Shown one piece after another: positions 23,833-33,379 of a stretch of 64,000 nucleotides of DNA. Source of the DNA: Locusta migratoria (lineage: Eukaryota > Arthropoda > Insecta > Orthoptera > Acrididae); NCBI GenBank assembly GCA_026315105.1, contig CM048744.1, forward strand, positions 318,563,270 through 318,627,269. The letters are read 5' to 3'. The position numbers and the translations under genes were made by a program. Every line of letters starts with the position of its first letter. Within the stretch, counting starts at the first letter, position 1. The notes beneath the pieces are model-generated. The model was not told the DNA's origin. It was given only the letters and a program-made list of their open reading frames with translations, and searched no databases.

Positions 23833-24235
23833 TGGGTGGATGGGTGGGTGTGTATGTGTTTTTAGCTTCTCTCCCTTACATCTGCCTCCCCACTCCATTC
23901 CTAGCCTGCATCTCTTTTCACCCATTTAGTGCATATATGCTCCCTCCATAAGGATGTGTTCTATCCATTCCCACCACTGCTTTGCAACCTTCCTGCTCAC
24001 CATGCCCTCTCCTCCTATCCCTTAACCAAAGAGCATGATTGATTATTTGGTGTGAGGCAGCTGGAGATGATGGTTGTGTGTCTGTGAAGTGTGCCCAGGT
24101 GATTGTGTGAATTGTGTTTTTTTATGACAAAGGTTAATGGCTAAAAGCTTAAGTTCTGTGTGTTTAAGTGTATTTTTTATGTGCCTGTCACAGCTTTGTG
24201 GTGAGTTGTGAACTATCCTCATTGTAATCTATTTT
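23455..24235. mobile_element. Inverted pair of GGCC-type retroelement tails
   Basis: The left arm (about 23455-23690, minus) and right arm (about 23860-24235, plus) share CATGCTCC, CCCACCACTGC, CTTCCTGCTC/CTTCCCCTC blocks, GGTTTGGTGTCTGTG-like sequence and a GTGTGATTGTGTGAATTGTG segment. The centre holds (AC)n at 23695-23720 and (TG)n at 23785-23830. The right arm continues through AAAGGTTAATGGCTAAAAGC and CACAGCTTTGTGGTGAGTTG, the hairpin and end motif seen at 29937-30060 and 47373-47510. No coding content. Confidence 0.7.
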
Positions 24236-24977
24236 TAACTTACAATAATAGCTGGATCTATGGTAATGGACATAGCAGATTGTCAGTTATGATGTTGGTA
24301 TTAAATTTGTTTCTAAAGTGGCTGAGGTACTACCATGGTTTCTTGTTGCCTGTACTTTCTTGTATCATCTGTTGGTATATGTGGTTTTCCTGTGATGTGG
24401 AGACACCTACAGATTAGTTTATCATTGGTGGTTAGGTTGGCTGAGCATTGAGGGAGGTTTCATGGAATCTGTTATCATTCCAGCATAATGGAAGGCTGAC
24501 ACTACTCATGCAAACCATAATGCAGTGTTGTATGACCAGAAAGGAGGCAATCATGCAGCTAGTTCCAAATTTGTTGATGCATCTTGCATTCTGTGAAACG
24601 GGTTTTAATTATTTTTCTTGCTGATTCTGTACTGATTACACAAAATTAATCATGTTGGTGTTATCAATGTCAGTGTAGCCGGGTTCAGGCCATACAAATA
24701 CTATAGTTGTTTGAGTGTAGTGATATAAGTTTAGGATGTGTTGATCCCTTTGCAAAGAATATAGCCAACTAATGTCCTTTCCCAGTATTGTGGTACAAGT
24801 CAGTGATACCATAGCTTTAAAGATTTTTATGGTGTTAAAACTGTACATAATATTGTTTAGGAATTAATTCATTTGCAGCACGCTTTGTATCTTTTGTCCA
24901 CTTGTCATGGTTACTAGTGGACTGAAGTTTGTCTTGTAGAGATTGGCCTATTAAAACCATATTGATTCTTTCCACAG
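24236..24977. other. Host intron sequence, nothing recognised
   Basis: No motif-bearing frame. It ends with the acceptor TTCTTTCCACAG used by the exon at 24978. Confidence 0.45.
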
Positions 24978-25068
24978 GCAGAAAACACCACCAATGGTGG
25001 TACAAACCAAGGATACAAAAGATGCTGTTCACCCACGCTGTGATTGTGAAATCTGTCGACATGAAGCT
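24978..25068 (+). CDS. Host gene, internal coding exon 2 of 4
   Basis: A 91-nt exon from the acceptor CCACAG to a consensus GTAAGT donor at 25069. With the two bases carried from exon 1 it reads GQKTPPMVVQTKDTKDAV and then HPRCDCEICRHEA, ending on a complete codon. The C-x-C-x2-C spacing is striking but too short to name a zinc site. A second AG four bases downstream would also give an open frame, but it would end out of phase with exon 3, whereas this acceptor keeps phase throughout. I do not recognise the protein. Confidence 0.78.
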
Positions 25069-25129
25069 GTAAGTATATTATTGTATAGATAAAAATTTAC
25101 ATGCCAATTAGCAGGAGAAAACACATACA

Positions 25130-25465
25130 AAAGGTATGCAAGTGTGTATGCTTTCAGAGCCACTGCCTCCTTCTTTTGGCAGAAAGGTTGATGGAAGGTA
25201 AATGGAATGAAGAAAAAAGGACTGTTATGTTTTAAGAAATGGGGGAAATTATGGAAAAGTCAACTGCATGTCCAGGACAGGGGAGTCCTTGTGTCTCATC
25301 CCATCCAGTAAATCTCCACTAAGCCAGGGTTCCAGAGTAGCTTTTCTTTTACTCTCCCTTAACATTACCAGTCCTTTTCCCTTCATCCCTCTTCCCTTCC
25401 GTCAACCCTTCTGCTAGTAAAAGGATCCACTGGCTACAAAAGTTTGCAAATTTTCATATATTTTA
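25130..25465. mobile_element. Inverted pair of a third tail family
   Basis: The left arm (about 25130-25235, minus) and right arm (about 25368-25465, plus) share CAGTCCTTTTcCCTTCAT, CCGTCAACCCTTCTGC and CCACTGGCTnnnAAAG sequence in opposite orientation, separated by about 130 bp. On the left arm, read on the minus strand, the hairpin region reads AGAAGGAGGCAGTGGCTCTG then AAAGC. Tails point outward. Confidence 0.65.
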
Positions 25466-25534
25466 TGTATTTACTTCTACCACCATTTGCTGAGAATATT
25501 TTTTATCTATTATATGTATAAAAAATAGAAATTG

Positions 25535-25850
25535 AATAACTTACCCAAAGGACAGGCTCATAGATAGACACAAAAAGAAAAATAAATAAATAAAATAAAA
25601 ACACACACAAACACAAGATACAAGCTTTTGCAACTGATGGCCTCTTCTTCAGGAAAAGAGGAAGTCAGGAGGGGGTAAAAGGAAAGGATGCAGTTTTTAA
25701 GGGAGTGGAAGGACTTACCTTACAGGGAAAAAAAGAAAGGTAAACAAGCGTGCACACACCCACAGACATACACAGGCAAACACATCAAAGTAGACATTTA
25801 TAAATATCTTTCTGTATATTGCTATTGTGCTGCTTCAGTATTACTTATTT
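25535..25850 (-). mobile_element. Solo PLE family A tail
   Basis: On the minus strand it shows the family A order: GTTTACCTTTCTTTTTTTCC, AAGTCCTTCCACTCC, a degenerate CTGAAGAAGAGGCC hairpin, AAAAGCTTGTATC, CTATGAGCCTGTCCTTTGGG and TTATTCAATTTCTA. No coding part and no partner arm. Confidence 0.75.
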
Positions 25851-26662
25851 CTACTAGTGTCAGACTGGTTTGATGCAGTTCTCCATGCTACTCTACCCTG
25901 AGCAAGTCTTTTCATCTCTGAAAGTAAATGGCAACCTACATCCATTGTTCCATTCCCTTTTTTAGCTATGATATGCCAGAAATTTCTTTTCTCCCAAATT
26001 CTTATCAGTACCTCCACATTAGTTACATGATCTATCCATCTAAATCTCAAGATTTGTCAGTATTACCACATTTCAAAAGTTTCTGTCATCTTTTTGTCTG
26101 AACTCATTATTATCCACATTTCACTCCCATACAATGATGCTACACTCCAACAAATGCTAACATTTAAATTAATATTGGTTCCCGACAAATTTACCTTCTT
26201 CAGAAATGCTTTTCTTCCCATAGCCATTCTGCACTTTATATCTTCTTTACTTTGGTCATCAGAATTTATTTTGCTATCCAAAAACAAAATTCATCTACTA
26301 CTTTTAACATCTCTTTACCTAATCTATTTCTTTCATGATTTTCTTAGGCTACATTTTATTACCTTTTCTCTCTTATCAATGTCCATCTTATACCATCCTT
26401 TCAAGGCACTATCCATTCTGTTCAATTGCTCTTCTAGGTCTTTTATTATCTCAGACAGAATTACTAAGTAATTGTCAATCTTCAAAGTTTTTATTTCTCC
26501 TCCCTAAATGTTTATTCCTTCTCCAAACTTCTCCTTGCTTGTCTTCCCAGCTTGTTCACAGTACAGACTGAATAATATTAGGAAAGGCTACAACCCTGTG
26601 TTACTCCCTTTGCAACCATTTTGTACCTTGCCCTTCGACCTTTATAACTGCTGTCTGTTTTG
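25851..26662 (-). pseudogene. RTE LINE 3' fragment, copy 3, degenerate
   Basis: The minus strand carries pieces of the RTE ORF C-terminal half: FEMW, FRWIDHVTNVEVLIRI, EKRNFWHI, SEMKRLAQGRVAWRTASNQS, and further upstream INSDDQSKEDIKCRMAMGRKA. All match the intact copy 1 between 7571 and about 8530. It is 5' truncated at about 26662, where repeat X begins. Confidence 0.85.
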
Positions 26663-27450
26663 GCCAACTTTAGGTTACGGTAGTAACACTAAAAGTGGGC
26701 CTTTGCGATCGTCTTTTGACAGCTCGAAATTTAAATGAAAATAACGGCTTAACTATTCATGTGACACGAAAATTGAATAACCGAATCTGTAGAGGAGAAA
26801 ATTCTCTACAACTTTGCTCTCTTATATTTTTTTCATATCTCGTAGCGTTTCAAAGATATTTGTAAAAATAACGGCGATTTTGGGATGTATGTCCATCTGT
26901 CTGTCTGTCTGTAACGTGTTCCCTGTTTTTAAGACGAACTGTTCAATCGATCAGCACCAAATTTTACAGACATGATTGTAGGCCGCCAGAGACCAGAACC
27001 TCCCTTTTCAAATTTTTCGGACAAAACATACAGTAGTAAAACCAAAAAAAGCCGTTTGTAATATAATTGTAATTGCAAACAAATCATTCATCTGACACAA
27101 AAATTGAATAATCTAATAGGTAGAGGAGAAAATTCTCTACAACTTAGCTCCCTTATGTTTTTTTCATATCTTGTATAGCTTGAGAAATATTTGCAAAAAT
27201 AACGGAGATTTGACACCCTCCATTGAATTAACGAAAACCAGCCATTTGGAGATGTCACGTGACATTCCTCGCGTATTTGATGATTTTCTTATTGTAACTT
27301 ACACATTGTCATTTCAAAGCAATGGCACACTGAGGAATTAACAGACACACATCGTTCTTTGTACGATAAATGACAATCTAATGTCTACAAATGCCATATT
27401 AACATCAGTTAACAACAGCCATCAGTAGTATGAGATTAAAGAACTCATGT
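26663..27450 (+). repeat. Repeat X, copy 1, with internal duplication
   Basis: It begins TGGCCAACTTTAGGTTACGG, the same start as at 45999. Two internal units, about 26725-26890 and 27050-27215, share ACAAAAATTGAATAAnC, GTAGAGGAGAAAATTCTCTA and ATATTTGnAAAAATAACGG; TAGAGGAGAAAATTCTCTAC is itself palindromic (AGAGgAgAAAATTcTCTA). No coding content. Confidence 0.7.
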
Positions 27451-27463
27451 GTTGATTTACAGC

Positions 27464-27532
27464 CGTAGCGTAGTGGCAAGGTGCTGGACTGTGACAGAAA
27501 AGGTTGGTGGTTCGAAACCCGACACTACCAAA
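27464..27532 (+). repeat. tRNA-like SINE head
   Basis: GCCGTAGCGTAGTGGCAAGG supplies an A-box-like sequence and GGTTCGAAACC a B box, with about 50 bases between them as in a tRNA. The acceptor ends do not pair properly and it is followed by a T run, so it is a SINE head or tRNA relic rather than a working tRNA gene. Confidence 0.6.
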
Positions 27533-27587
27533 TTTTTTTTTCCTAAAAGGGTTTCATACACTCTTATTAATTAATTAATAATTAATT

Positions 27588-29070
27588 ACGAAGAAGTCTG
27601 CTGGTTCGGATGGAATACGAGTTCGGTTTTACAAAGACTATTCTGCGGCATTGGCCCCCTACTTAGCTTGCATTTATCACGAATCTTTAATTCAGCGCAA
27701 AGTTCCTAGTGATTGGAAAAAAGCGGAGATGACTCCCTTTTATAAGAAAGGAAAGAAAACTGACCCACACAATTACAGGCCAATATCGTTGACATCAGTT
27801 TCATGTAGAATTTTGGAGCACATTCTCAGCTCGAATATAGTAAATTTCCTTGAAATGGAACAGCTTCTTTCTATGAATCAGCACTGGTTTAGGAAACATC
27901 GTACATGTGAAACTCAGCTTGCCCTTTTCTGACATGATATCTTGCGAACCATGGATGAAGGGCAACAGGTGGATTGTGTTTTTCTCGACTTCAAAAAGGC
28001 GTTCGACGAGGTGCCACACTGCAGACTGCTAATGAAGATATGAGCTTATGGAATAGGTTCACAGATTTGTGACTGGCTGGAAGACTTCCTAAGTAATAAA
28101 ACACAGTATGTTGTTCTCGATGGAGAGTGTTCATCAGAGACGAGTGTATCGTCAGGCGTACCCCAGGGGAGTGTGATAGGACCGCTATTATTTTCTATCT
28201 ATATAAATGATTTGATGGACAGAGTAAGCTGTAATTTGCGACTGTTTGCTGATATGCTATGGTGTATGGGAGGATGTCATCATAAACTGACTGTAATAGC
28301 ATACAGGATGACTTAGACAAAATTTCTAGTTGGTGTGAAGAATGGCAGCTAGCTCTCAATGAAGAAAACTGTAAGGTGATGCACATGAGTAGGAAAAACA
28401 ATACTATAATATTCGAATACAGCATTAGTAGTGAGCTTCTTGATGCTGTCGCGTCGTTCAAATATCTAGGCGTAACATTGCAGAGTGATATGAAATGGAA
28501 CGAACATGTAACGACGGTAGTGAGTAAGGCGGACAGCTGACTTTGGTTTATTGGGAGAAGTTAGGGAAGATGTACTTCACCTGTAAAGGAGACCGCGTAT
28601 AAAAGTATAAAACGCCTGTATGACCATGTCTTGAGTATTGCTCAAGTGTTTGGGACCCACAGCAGATCAGTTTAAAGGAAGAGATAGAGGCAGTTCAGAG
28701 GCGAGCAGCTAGATTTGTTACTGGTAGGTTCAACCAATGCGCGAGTGTCACGGAACTGCTCCGGCAACTCAATTGGGGATCGCTGGAGGAAAGACGACAT
28801 TCTTTTCGTGAATTTCTGTTGACTAAATATAGAGGGCTGGAATTTGAAGCTGAGTGTAGTACGATCTTGCTGCCACCTACTTACATTTCGCGTAAATATC
28901 ACAAAGACAAGATAAGAGAAATTAGGGCTCTTAGGGAGGCATAAAGACATTCTTTTTTTCCTCGTTCTATTTGGGAGTGGAATAGCAAAGGAAATGCCTA
29001 GTAGTGGTACAGTGTACCCTCCGCCACGCTCCTTATGGTGAATTGTGGAGTATGTAAGTAGATGTAGATA
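27588..29070 (+). pseudogene. Jockey/CR1-like LINE, 5' truncated and broken
   Basis: RT motifs in order: SAGSDGIRVRFYKDYS, MTPFYKKGKK and NYRPISLTSV, QHWFRKHRTCETQL, VDCVFLDFKKAFDEVPH (motif A), GVPQGSVIGPLLFSIYINDL (motif B) and LRLFADM (motif C, where FADD is expected). Stops and frameshifts interrupt the frame at about 27930, 28040 and repeatedly after 28250. The 3' end is GTAGATGTAGATAT, a short repeat tail typical of such LINEs. Another relic of the same family is at 48410-49170. Confidence 0.85.
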
Positions 29071-29819
29071 TTACTGATTATTTTGCTTTTAATATTCTCA
29101 TAGTAATAATCCTCACATAATTATCATGATCAATGTGGTGATGACTGTTTCTTAAATAAGACATGATGAAGTTCTCATATCTGTATGCTATTTGAAACTT
29201 GAAATTATTTTGCATTGTCAAATTACTACCAGTGTTTAAAAATTGTAATAACATCTTAAGAATTTACTCAATGTACAATTGTAACCAAAAGATTGTTCTA
29301 GTACTCATTCTTATACTGTCATCCTGAAGTTCGATTGGTTGTTTTTTAAGAAATTTATGTACTGTTCACACAAATGTAGTGTACACCTCTTAACATGCAA
29401 CTACATTAGGTTTATTCATTATTAACTTCAAACTGTATCCAAGCTATATAATTATGATGGTTTAACAAAAATTTGTCAGCTTGTTCATGCTTGTTCTATA
29501 TAACAGTTTACTGTTCTTCTGTATTTAATGTCATGGTAATATAATTTGAAGAATTGTGCATTTTAGAAATCAGACCATCAGAAGTAAAATATTATTTTGG
29601 TAACAGTTTTCTATAGAATCAGTCATTTTATGTTTGAAATACCAAAATTACTGTAGCATGATTCAAAATTGAATTTGACAGATATGTAGTATAAAATCAA
29701 AATATTTGCCGATTGTAAATACTCCCAATTCTTTTATCACACAATGTCATCCACATGTGATGTCTGACATTGTGTGAGGGGGGTATTGTAATGTATATAG
29801 CGTGTAAAGTCTCGTTTGT
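29071..29819. other. Host intron sequence, nothing recognised
   Basis: AT-rich without motif-bearing frames. The GACATTGTGTGAGGGGGGTA segment near 29765 precedes the tail repeat. Confidence 0.45.
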
Positions 29820-30065
29820 TTGGATTAATGAAGTAATTATTAATGGGGATTTGAAGTGCGGCAGTCGGAGGTGATGGTTGTATGACTGTGTTGTGTGCCT
29901 GTGTGATTGCGTGAGTGCTCTGTTTTCTGAAGAAGGCCATGGCCGATAGCTGAATTGTTGTATGTGTGTGTCTTTTGTATGTGCCTGTCGCAGCTTGTCG
30001 CCACATCTTTGCGGTGAGTTGTAATCTGTCCTCACCATATTATTAATTCCAACCTGGACTTTCCA
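29820..30065 (+). repeat. GGCC-type retroelement tail
   Basis: Contains CTGAAGAAGGCCATGGCCGA (29937-29956), TTTTGTATGTGCCTGTCGCA, CATCTTTGCGGTGAGTTGTA and ATCTGTCCTCACCATATTAT. The same succession appears at 24120-24235, 30542-30680, 47373-47510 and, reversed, at 53570-53800. Confidence 0.7.
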
Positions 30066-30489
30066 TTATTAAAGTAGTATCACTTTGTCAGTCAGGATGG
30101 AAGTCAGTCTTGGATCAGTTTTGAATGTACATATACTTCTGTGTGCTTCAAGAATAATATAAATAAATAAGTTTTCAAATGATACATGTCACATTTATGG
30201 TTGCCATAAGACGCCTTAAGAATCAGTCGTCCTAATATTTACTTGAAGATTTAAAAGCAGGTGAGCAATTTAAAACATCTACCACTGAACAACGGAAGGT
30301 GATGTATGGAAAAATAATGGTTTTAGTATAATAGTAGTAATATTATAATATAAAAAACTAGTATGTTCTCCCTCCAGACTGGTTGAAAAAATTGATAATT
30401 ACAAAACAGAGATATCTGTTGATGTGAGAATGGATACACCAGTGAAAAGCATCACAGATATAATTTTAGTAAAAATATTTAATGTAATG

Positions 30490-30690
30490 CTAAATGGCTG
30501 GCGACAGTGGCTGGAGTTGGTGGTTGTGTTTGTGGGTTTCTCTGTCTGATGAAGGCTGTAAGAGCCAAAAGCTTTTTAGTAAGCAGTAATCTCTTGTGTG
30601 TGCATTTTGGAAGCTCATTGAGACACCTCTGTGGTAAGTAGCAACCTATCCTTCTCAAAAATATTGTTGAATCCTCCCTAGAATTTCCAT
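30490..30690 (+). repeat. GGCC-type retroelement tail, variant
   Basis: CTGATGAAGGCTGTAAGAGC followed by CAAAAGC (30542-30568), then GTGTGTGCATTTTGGAAGCT and CTGTGGTAAGTAGCAACCTA. The hairpin stem is GGCT/AGCC. Confidence 0.65.
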
Positions 30691-30814
30691 TCTTGGAACA
30701 ATAATTTCTGTAACTGTACCCAATTTCTTTCATTAAACATGTACAAAAGTTAGATTATGGATTATATTTTAGATAGCTACATGTTACCTCTTTCCCATGT
30801 TGAAAATTCTGGAA

Positions 30815-31612
30815 CAGATACAGACGGAGGTGGCTGCAGTTATTCAAGTGTCCTAAAGTGTAATTTCCAGGACCTGGATATGATTTCAACAACAAGAACC
30901 ATTAAAAGAAGGCAAGACCAAGGTTATCCATTGGTAATATAACAAGAGATGGCTGTTAGCTCTGGTTAACAACCCATCAAGACAGGTGGCTGAATGTAAC
31001 AGGATGCACAGTATCAACACAAACAGTTCAAAATGGCCATCAGAAATGTGGGCTCTAAACATGGAGGCCTATGGTGTGTGTCTCATTAAAACCATGACAC
31101 CATTTAGCCTGCAGAAACTGGGCAAAGGAACATCAGGATTGGAGACCTAATGAATGGCATTGTGTTCTGTTTACGGACGAGACAAGATTTTGTGTTCTTC
31201 TGGAAAAACATTGTTCCCTCATCTGGAGAGAATGTGGAACTTGAAACAATCCTGCTTATTTGCAGGAAAGATCACAATTCATCGTGATGGACAAATGGTT
31301 TGGGCAGGTGTTAATATTGGTGGATGTATGGACATCTCTGTTGTTCAGAATGGCATTTTGATTGGTCAGATGTGTAGAGATGAGATCCTTGATCTTCTGA
31401 TGTCCCTATGCTGGTGCCATAGGAGATGGGTTTCTTCTGCTGGATGATAACGCTTGTCCCCACAGAGCTGCCCTGGTGGACAACTTGCTTCAAGCTGATG
31501 GAACTGAATAAATGAAGTGACCAGTTTGTCCACAGGATGTAAACCTGATTAAGCGTGTCTGGGATGCAGACGCATTGCAACCAGACCAGCACCTCCCACA
31601 ATGGTTGCCAGT
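30815..31612 (+). pseudogene. Tc1-like transposase, N-terminal and catalytic part, dead
   Basis: Frame-shifted pieces follow the order of Tc1-type transposases: VISRTWIRFQQ (helix-turn-helix), NVTGCTVSTQTVQNGH, HHLACRNWAKEHQDWRPNEW, VLFTDETRF (first Asp of the DDE triad, near 31175), NPAYLQERSQF, MVWAGVNIGGCMDISVVQNG and LDDNACPHRA (second Asp, near 31445), then VNLIKRVWDADAL, where relatives have PDLNPIEHVWD. Stops near 31000, 31150 and 31500 make it inactive. The sequence stops at the start of repeat Y. Confidence 0.82.
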
Positions 31613-32600
31613 GGCGGTGCATCCTATGTATTCATTGGTTCAGTGAACCCCCAGAGAAAAGCATGTTGAGAAAAAAAAAGGTATATAAATAAAGAAAATA
31701 AAAAATGTTTTTAAGTTAACATTCTTCGTTTTGTTCTTCTATCAGTCAATTTTATATACACAAAGTATTTTCATCACGCGAGAAACTTTAATGTGGCTAA
31801 GATAGCACATATACGAGTCATATTGCGGCTACCTGATATAGGTGGCAGTGGCTGCAGCATTGCAATGCGCATGCATGGCTGACGATCAATTTCCCTCCTG
31901 AACCCCCTGGAGGCAGCATATGGGAGCTCCCACAGCAGCCAGGGGCAAGGGGAAATGCTGCTTTTAACATTGGCATTAGAGCTGGTAGACACCAGCTCCT
32001 TGCTATTCGAGCTCTGGTGGTTACGCACGAATGGTCCCAAAGCAAAGACAGTAGAGCTACTGTGCTCTACACCTTGTGCATATGCAAATCCTCCATGAAG
32101 GCAACATGTGCCCTTCATATTTGTTTTTGGGACATTGAAGATTCATGAAAAACATGTAATGTAGGTAAAATGTTTTATAACTATCAATAAAGGCGCATCA
32201 ACTATAAAAGCCTTCAGAAGATCCCATCATGAATAATTATAATAAAATCACTATTTTTCACCTAGCCTTGCCATGTTTTTAGCGGTATCGTGCTGTGTGG
32301 TCAAAGGTAGTGGATTCGAGCGTGATTGGAAGTATTTTTTAAACCCAATCTTCTTTTTAAAAGATAAGAGAACAACAATGACTTTTGTATTGTTACTTGT
32401 CACATATATTTGGACGTTTTTGTGAATGCGTCTCAATTTTGAGGGTAAACGACATTTATACTCTTCATTGTAACAAAAATTACTGTTTGAAAAGAAGTGG
32501 GGGAGAGCAGTGTTTGCAAATCTGTAAGGATAGGTGGAGGTGCTGCTGACAATGTCACGTGACTCAAAGGTGGCTTTTCTCTTCATTGTAAGAGACTTCC
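31612..32600 (+). repeat. Dispersed repeat Y, copy 2
   Basis: Co-linear with 15631-16690. It shows ATTCATTGGTTCAGTGAACC, GCATGCATGGCTGACGATCA, TATGGGAGCTCCCACAGC, a degenerate tRNA-like middle (GTGGATTCGAGCG near 32310) and GTCACGTGACTCAAAGGTGG near the end. It lies between the N-terminal and C-terminal parts of a Tc1-like transposase. Confidence 0.72.
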
Positions 32601-32635
32601 TTTTCTGCATTATGCAAATTACCTTTCAAACTTAC

Positions 32636-32770
32636 CTGATGTTGCTCTACATAATTTCAAATCAACAGTGTACACCGTAATTGAGTCCATCAGCTCGTAT
32701 TCGACATGATCCAGAGGTTGCTGCTTCATAGCGATTCCAGATGTGGAGTTACCAGAAGCTACACCATACC
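32636..32770 (-). CDS. Orphan exon-like block on the minus strand
   Basis: On the minus strand a pyrimidine-rich TTCTTATTTCAG precedes 135 nt of open frame, ended by CATCAG and a perfect GTAAGTTTG donor. The reading GYGVASGNSTSGIAM, KQQPLDHVEYELMDSITVYT, VDLKLCRATS leaves one base at the end and needs one base at the start, so it is a symmetric phase-1 exon of 45 codons. Composition looks protein-like and balanced, unlike the AT-rich frames nearby. I do not recognise the protein. It could be a real exon of an antisense gene nested in the host intron, or an exon carried here by the adjacent repeat. Confidence 0.5.
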
Positions 32771-33000
32771 CTGAAATAAGAATGTAATGCTCTAAATGCA
32801 CCATGCAGAACACTGGAGGACTATAAACGTTTGCGGCCAAATCGAAGTCGAGCAATTACATTGCAATTGGGAAAATTATCTTGGTTGTGTCGCAGCCCTT
32901 GTAAATAAGATACAGTGTCTGGTTATAAATGAGTTTAGAAAGTGTTCCCAAAATTTAAAACAAGATAACAACTTCTGAAATATCGTAGATCTGGCACGTC
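32771..33000. other. Unassigned sequence
   Basis: Between the orphan exon and the Tc1 C-terminal fragment. No motif-bearing frame. Confidence 0.4.
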
Positions 33001-33120
33001 ACCACCAGCCACCAATGATGGTTGCAGAGCTTGATATTGCACTCGTGGAAGAATGGTCAAATATTCCTCAAGAACTGATTGATAACTTCATACTGTCCAT
33101 GCCATGAAGGTGTGGAATTG
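33001..33120 (+). pseudogene. Tc1-like transposase C-terminal fragment
   Basis: The frame reads DLARHHQPPMMVAELDIALV and EEWSNIPQELIDNFILSMP to a stop, the usual C-terminal end of Tc1-type transposases (WxxIPQxxIxxLIxSMPRR). It continues where the fragment at 30815-31612 breaks off, with about 25 bases of overlap in content, so both may be halves of one element split by repeat Y and its neighbour. Confidence 0.8.
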
Positions 33121-33379
33121 TACTGGCCATCCAAGGTGATCATACACCATATTAGAGGGCAAGAAGAATCACTTTTTCACTATTATGGAAGCCCTATGGT
33201 GCCTCACTCTAAGTAAATGCCATGTAAACATCCAGTAAAAAGTTGAGAGAGCAAAATATTGTATTGTACCACACACAAATTACAATTGTAACCAATATCT
33301 GAATAAAATATGTTACCATATGAATGTTGTGTATTATATCTCACCTGATCTCCTAATTGTTTTGAGGAGTGTATTATTG

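Noticed and set aside
24982..25068. Alternative acceptor four bases downstream for host exon 2
   Set aside because: The frame is also open but would leave exon 3 out of phase, whereas the acceptor at 24977 keeps phase over all four exons.
27464..27532. tRNA gene
   Set aside because: Boxes present, but the arms pair poorly; treated as a SINE head or relic.
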